DNA of 8,899 nt from Actinomycetota bacterium (GTDB taxonomy: Bacteria; Actinomycetota; Actinomycetes; Nanopelagicales; Nanopelagicaceae): NCBI GenBank assembly GCA_009705025.1, contig WLDA01000027.1:1-8899 (forward strand), written 5' to 3'. The notes beneath the pieces were generated by a model. That model was not told the DNA's origin, did no database searches, and worked only from the letters and a program-made list of their open reading frames with translations. Numbering within the stretch: position 1 is the first letter of the stretch; the number at the start of each line of letters is the position of its first letter. Position numbers and translations under genes: made by a program. Of the stretch, positions 6,363 to 8,899 are shown piece after piece.

Positions 6363-6883
6363 CTATTCTTGAATAACTTTCTAGCATAGAGCGAAAGTCC
6401 TACTAGAACTAAAAAGGCGAGCACTAGTAGTGCAATTACAAAAACATTTGTTCCCCAGCTGCTACTTGCACTTTGTGCACTTTGAGTCGGTGATGGTTGC
6501 GGTGCCGGTTCAATTACATTGGGAGAAGTAAAATTGAATGTGAAACTACCTTCAAGTGGATCTTCTCCGTCAGTTAGCAAGATGTAACTGACTTTATAAA
6601 TTCCAGCATCAACTAGTGCCCGCAAGCCAACACTGACACTCATTTGATCAACAGTGATTGTTCCATCATCTACGCGATTTCCTGCAGGATCAACAACAGT
6701 AATTTCATTGCCTTCTTCTAAGAGTGCAATCTGTGCAGTAACAGCAACTGATGTTGGAGCGGTAGAAGTTGTAGATCCACTAATTGGTGATGTTGCTACT
6801 AAAGAATTTGCTTGAGCGGGAATCAATGAGAAGAGCGAAAGGGTGAAAGCTGCAATAAATGCTTGTGTCTTGCCAATTTTCAT
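6359..6883 (-). CDS. copC: CopC-domain exported, membrane-anchored protein without histidines
   Basis: The 174-residue protein has a signal peptide at 1-25 ('AQA' before the likely cut). A CopC/YobA-like beta domain follows (about 26-119): 'LVATSPISGS', 'ITVVDPAGNRVDDG', 'GIYKVSYILLTDGEDPLEGSFTFNF'. A proline/serine linker (about 122-141) leads to one C-terminal helix (about 146-168) and a basic tail. Canonical CopC binds Cu(II) through an N-terminal His of the mature protein and a DGH histidine. Here the mature start lacks His, DGH is 'DGE' (105-107), and the whole protein has no His or Cys and only two Met. The gene starts the minus-strand operon, with AGAGGA six bases before the ATG, and overlaps the copD/ctaG gene by four bases. 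It may be an accessory or stabilising partner of that protein. The domain call is good; copper binding is doubtful. Confidence 0.78.
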   Translation of the reverse strand: MKIGKTQAFIAAFTLSLFSLIPAQANSLVATSPISGSTTSTAPTSVAVTAQIALLEEGNEITVVDPAGNRVDDGTITVDQMSVSVGLRALVDAGIYKVSYILLTDGEDPLEGSFTFNFTSPNVIEPAPQPSPTQSAQSASSSWGTNVFVIALLVLAFLVLVGLSLYARKLFKNR

Positions 6884-6986
6884 CTTATTTCCTCTCCAGA
6901 TTTCCCTCTATCGTCTCACTTCTTTACACTTTACTTCTACCCCCAGGTATCCCGCGAGGGCTAGCCCGCAAGGAATGGAGCAGTCG
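6884..6986. promoter_or_regulatory. Divergent intergenic region between the copC-like and ruc-like genes
   Basis: These 103 bases must hold promoters for the minus-strand copper/acyl-CoA operon and the + strand FmdB-like gene. Visible items are a tandem CTTTAC-A-CTTTAC (6922-6934) and a GC-rich patch at 6941-6970 in an otherwise AT-rich spacer, which includes the 10-base palindrome GGGCTAGCCC. I find no convincing -35/-10 pair, no CIRCE element and no HAIR heat-shock operator. Confidence 0.4.
6958..6967. repeat. Perfect palindrome GGGCTAGCCC
   Basis: This 10-base perfect palindrome lies inside a GC-rich patch, flanked by CCCGC on both sides (6951-6955 and 6965-6969). It is 19 bases before the ATG of the FmdB-like gene. 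It may be an operator or a small hairpin near the ribosome site; no known regulator site is recognised. Confidence 0.4.
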
Positions 6987-7232
6987 ATGCCTACATATCA
7001 ATATGCATGCAACACCTGTGCCCATGAATTTGAGGTTTTTCAAACTTTTGAAGAGGCATCACTTACTCATTGCCCAGAATGCAATGGCGAAGTTCGCAAG
7101 ATTTATTCTGCAGTTGGGGTGGTCTTTAAGGGTTCTGGTTTTTATAAAACAGATTCAGTATCAAAGAGTTCAGCGAGCGTTCCTGCAAGCACACCAGCGC
7201 CGGCGCCAACACCAGCGCCATCTGCCGATTAA
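6987..7232 (+). CDS. ruc: FmdB-family zinc-ribbon protein, Ruc-like (possible redox-regulated chaperone)
   Basis: The 81-residue protein starts 'MPTYQYACNTC', the standard FmdB-family opening. The ATG at 6987 has GGAG six bases upstream. An in-frame ATG at 6975 would add four residues but sits right against AAGGA. Two CxxC pairs (C8/C11 and C29/C32) should hold one zinc ion. 'SAVGVVFKGSGFYKTD' (41-56) follows, then a low-complexity Ser/Ala/Pro tail (57-81) that is probably disordered. The pattern matches M. tuberculosis Rv0991c (Ruc). In that protein oxidation of the cysteines releases zinc and turns on holdase activity that works with Hsp70. The same role here is an inference; other FmdB proteins are uncharacterised. 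Ruc is next to fthC in mycobacteria, while here the copper/acyl-CoA operon separates them. Confidence 0.82.
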   Translation: MPTYQYACNTCAHEFEVFQTFEEASLTHCPECNGEVRKIYSAVGVVFKGSGFYKTDSVSKSSASVPASTPAPAPTPAPSAD

Positions 7233-7345
7233 TCCTGGTGGTGTGGGGGCTTATCTAACTTAATTTCTTCATCACGGCGATTTTGTTCAGCGCTCTCTTC
7301 AGGATCAATTTCATCCGAAGTAACTTTCTGAAAAATATCGCTCAT
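7229..7345 (-). CDS. Possible 38-residue acidic small protein
   Basis: A short frame from ATG 7345 to a TAA that overlaps the stop of the ruc-like gene encodes a very hydrophilic, Asp/Glu-rich peptide ('MSDIFQKVTSDEIDPEES...KPPHHQD') with no membrane segment. It fills the 156-base gap between the FmdB-like and MMPL genes, which otherwise has no + strand gene. The composition looks like a real cytoplasmic protein, not a shadow of another frame. Against it: it is short, has no clear Shine-Dalgarno sequence (GATAGAATATTTCTT precedes the ATG), and I do not recognise the family. The frame stays open further upstream, but there it runs antisense through the MMPL gene. Confidence 0.42.
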   Translation of the reverse strand: MSDIFQKVTSDEIDPEESAEQNRRDEEIKLDKPPHHQD

Positions 7346-7388
7346 AAGAAATATTCTATCGTGCACATAACTAATAAGGAGAATACGA

Positions 7389-8899
7389 ATGTTTGAATCT
7401 CTAGGAAGATTCGTTGTTAGGCGTCGCAAAAGCGTGCTTATTCTCTTTGTTATTGGAGTTCTCGCAGCAGGTGGTGTCGGTTCCCTCGCTTTTGGAAAAC
7501 TCGACACTGGCGGATATTCAGATTTAGGCAGTGAGTCTGCGAAGGCTGCCACTTACCTAACAGATAAATTCAAAGTTCAAGAACCGATTGCTGTTCTAGT
7601 GGTTGATTCTGGAAACTTAGAAGTCTCAGATCCAACAGTTATGAGTGCGGCAAAAGCTCTTGAAGAAAGAGTCTCGAAAGTATCTGGAGTAACTAGAACA
7701 ATTTCGTATTGGTCTACAGGTGGTGTGCCAAGTTTGAAATCAAACGATTCAAAGGCGGCCTTCCTATTTGTTTATGCAGATATCAAAGCCGGTGACTTTG
7801 ACACCTTTGGCTCAATCGGTGCTGATATTCAAAAGAAATTTGATGGAAAACAGGGTTTGCTTACCGTTTACGCATCTGGTGGCGGAGTTATTACTCATTC
7901 GATCAATGAAAAAATTGGCAAAGACTTAAAACTTGCAGAAACAATTGCAATCCCATTGACCTTTGTTCTTCTTGCATTTGTATTCGGCGCACTTGTTGCT
8001 TCAGCAATGCCCCTTGTTATCGGAATTAGTGCAATCCTCGGATCATTTCTACTAATTTTTATTTTCTCATTGTTTACGAATGTGAGCGTTTTTGCTCTCA
8101 ATCTCATCACTGGTTTGGGAATGGGACTTGGTATTGATTACGCCCTCTTGATGGTCAATCGATTCCGAGAAGAACTGCATCACGGCAAGAGCATCGAAGA
8201 TTCAGTCATAGAAACTGTTGCAACTGCAGGAAGAACTGTTTTCTATTCAGGTCTTACCGTCCTTGTGACACTTGCATCTCTACTTCTGTTTCCACTGAAC
8301 TTTCTTAAATCTTTTGGAATGGCAGGAGTTTCAGTTGTTGCTATTGCTGTTTTAGGAGCACTAATTCCTTTGCCTGCACTACTTGCAATTATTGGTGAAA
8401 AAGTTGATAAAGGAGTCGTGCGCAAGAATGGAATAACACCAAAAGAAGATGGCCGATGGGCTCACACTGCACGAAATGTTATGAAGCGTCCGGTGATTGT
8501 CTCTCTTGGATCATTGGCCCTGCTTGCCATACTTGCAGCACCGGTTACAAATATTGCTTTTGCCCAAATAGATTCTCGAGTACTTCCAGAATCTCACCCG
8601 GCGGCAATTGCTGGAAAAGTAATCACTGATCGATTTACTTCATTTGAAGGTAGTCCGATTGAAGTTGTTTTCCCCAACGGTGTTGGTAAAGAAACTCAAT
8701 TGCAAACTTACCTAAATAAGGTGAAAGGTGTCGAGGGAGTATCAAGAATAGAAAATCCAGAAGTATACGGAAGCGATATTCGAGTACAGATAATCCCGTC
8801 AATCAGTTCACGAACAACTGATGCCGAAGTTCTCATTCGCGCAATTAGAGCAATCGATAAACCAGAGGGGATACTCATTGGTGGAACAGCTGCCGACTT
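7389..8899 (+). CDS. MMPL/RND-family transporter (3' end outside window)
   Basis: The frame is open from ATG 7389 to the window edge (503 full codons, no stop). AAGGAG lies seven bases before the ATG. 'FESLGRFVVRRRKSVLI' leads into helix 1 (about 15-35). A periplasmic domain follows (about 36-180), then a five-helix block (about 184-355) containing 'LITGLGMGLGIDYALLMVNR', with Asp250-Tyr251. This is the proton-relay DY pair of MMPL proteins, as in MmpL3. 'YSGLTVLVTLASLLLFPL' comes after it. A second-half helix starts near residue 369, followed by 'DSRVLPESHPA', the start of the second periplasmic domain. MMPL proteins move lipids or other hydrophobic compounds across the inner membrane using the proton gradient. 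The substrate cannot be read from this sequence. It resembles the general actinobacterial (YdfJ-like) group, with no lipid-biosynthesis genes alongside. The second DY pair lies outside the window. Confidence 0.9.
   Translation, partial: MFESLGRFVVRRRKSVLILFVIGVLAAGGVGSLAFGKLDTGGYSDLGSESAKAATYLTDKFKVQEPIAVLVVDSGNLEVSDPTVMSAAKALEERVSKVSGVTRTISYWSTGGVPSLKSNDSKAAFLFVYADIKAGDFDTFGSIGADIQKKFDGKQGLLTVYASGGGVITHSINEKIGKDLKLAETIAIPLTFVLLAFVFGALVASAMPLVIGISAILGSFLLIFIFSLFTNVSVFALNLITGLGMGLGIDYALLMVNRFREELHHGKSIEDSVIETVATAGRTVFYSGLTVLVTLASLLLFPLNFLKSFGMAGVSVVAIAVLGALIPLPALLAIIGEKVDKGVVRKNGITPKEDGRWAHTARNVMKRPVIVSLGSLALLAILAAPVTNIAFAQIDSRVLPESHPAAIAGKVITDRFTSFEGSPIEVVFPNGVGKETQLQTYLNKVKGVEGVSRIENPEVYGSDIRVQIIPSISSRTTDAEVLIRAIRAIDKPEGILIGGTAAD

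Noticed and set aside
6843..6986. Longer N-terminus for the FmdB-like protein starting at 6843
   Set aside because: It would run through the copC-like start and the divergent promoter region; family members begin at MPTY, which has its own ribosome site.
7204..7245. CACCAG ... CTGGTG pairing around the ruc-like stop as an intrinsic terminator
   Set aside because: The stem is six bases with a loop of about 19, and no T-run follows; the pairing arises from the Pro/Ala codon repeat.
7345..7552. Upstream extension of the small minus-strand frame into a 107-residue protein
   Set aside because: The extension is antisense to the start of the MMPL gene, whose frame, ribosome site and homology are clear; only the part downstream of the ATG at 7345 is plausible.
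1..8899. A defence system, mobile element, CRISPR array or biosynthetic cluster
   Set aside because: No repeats of suitable spacing, transposase or integrase motifs, nuclease genes or synthase genes were seen; all genes fit housekeeping or envelope families.

Overview
The window looks like chromosomal DNA from a compact, low-GC member of the Actinobacteria. By eye the GC content is well below 50%, genes abut or overlap, and intergenic spaces are mostly under 50 bases. The protein families are typical actinobacterial ones: a Pmt-type protein mannosyltransferase, Glp and SepX/GlpR division proteins, a FadE25-like acyl-CoA dehydrogenase, a CopD-CtaG fusion, a Ruc-like FmdB protein and an MMPL transporter. 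A freshwater planktonic lineage such as the acI group (Nanopelagicales) would fit. That is an inference from composition and gene style; no marker gene proves it. I see no rRNA, tRNA, CRISPR array, insertion sequence or phage gene.

Left part (1-2819). The 3' end of pmt on the + strand converges on a three-gene minus-strand block read glp -> rimJ-like acetyltransferase -> sepX/glpR. This block is conserved in Actinobacteria, where Glp (a MoeA/gephyrin-like protein) and its membrane receptor GlpR/SepX act in cell division. Here Glp is only about 303 residues long. MoeA domain II is missing cleanly, and the Mo-cofactor motifs in domain III are eroded, so a structural rather than enzymatic role is likely. 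A near-perfect inverted repeat and a possible leaderless promoter separate rimJ from sepX.

Middle part (2820-6883). fthC (5-formyltetrahydrofolate cyclo-ligase, +) diverges from glp across about 43 bases. It overlaps tail-to-tail with a three-gene minus-strand operon: copC-like -> copD/ctaG fusion -> acyl-CoA dehydrogenase. The junctions are ATGA and TGATG overlaps, so the genes are probably translationally coupled. The operon links copper handling for cytochrome oxidase assembly with fatty or branched-chain acyl-CoA oxidation. The CopC-like protein contains no histidine or cysteine at all, so it cannot bind copper in the classical way.

Right part (6884-8899). A divergent intergenic region carrying a GC-rich palindrome leads to a small FmdB-family zinc-ribbon protein that resembles the mycobacterial redox-regulated chaperone Ruc. 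A possible 38-residue acidic protein on the minus strand fills the next gap. The window ends inside an MMPL/RND-type transporter gene (+).

Compared with the Mycobacterium tuberculosis arrangement as I remember it (ruc, fthC, galU, moeA/glp, rimJ, glpR: Rv0991c-Rv0996), galU is absent between fthC and glp, and the copper/acyl-CoA operon lies between fthC and ruc. The most unusual items are the domain-II-less Glp and the histidine-free CopC-like protein.
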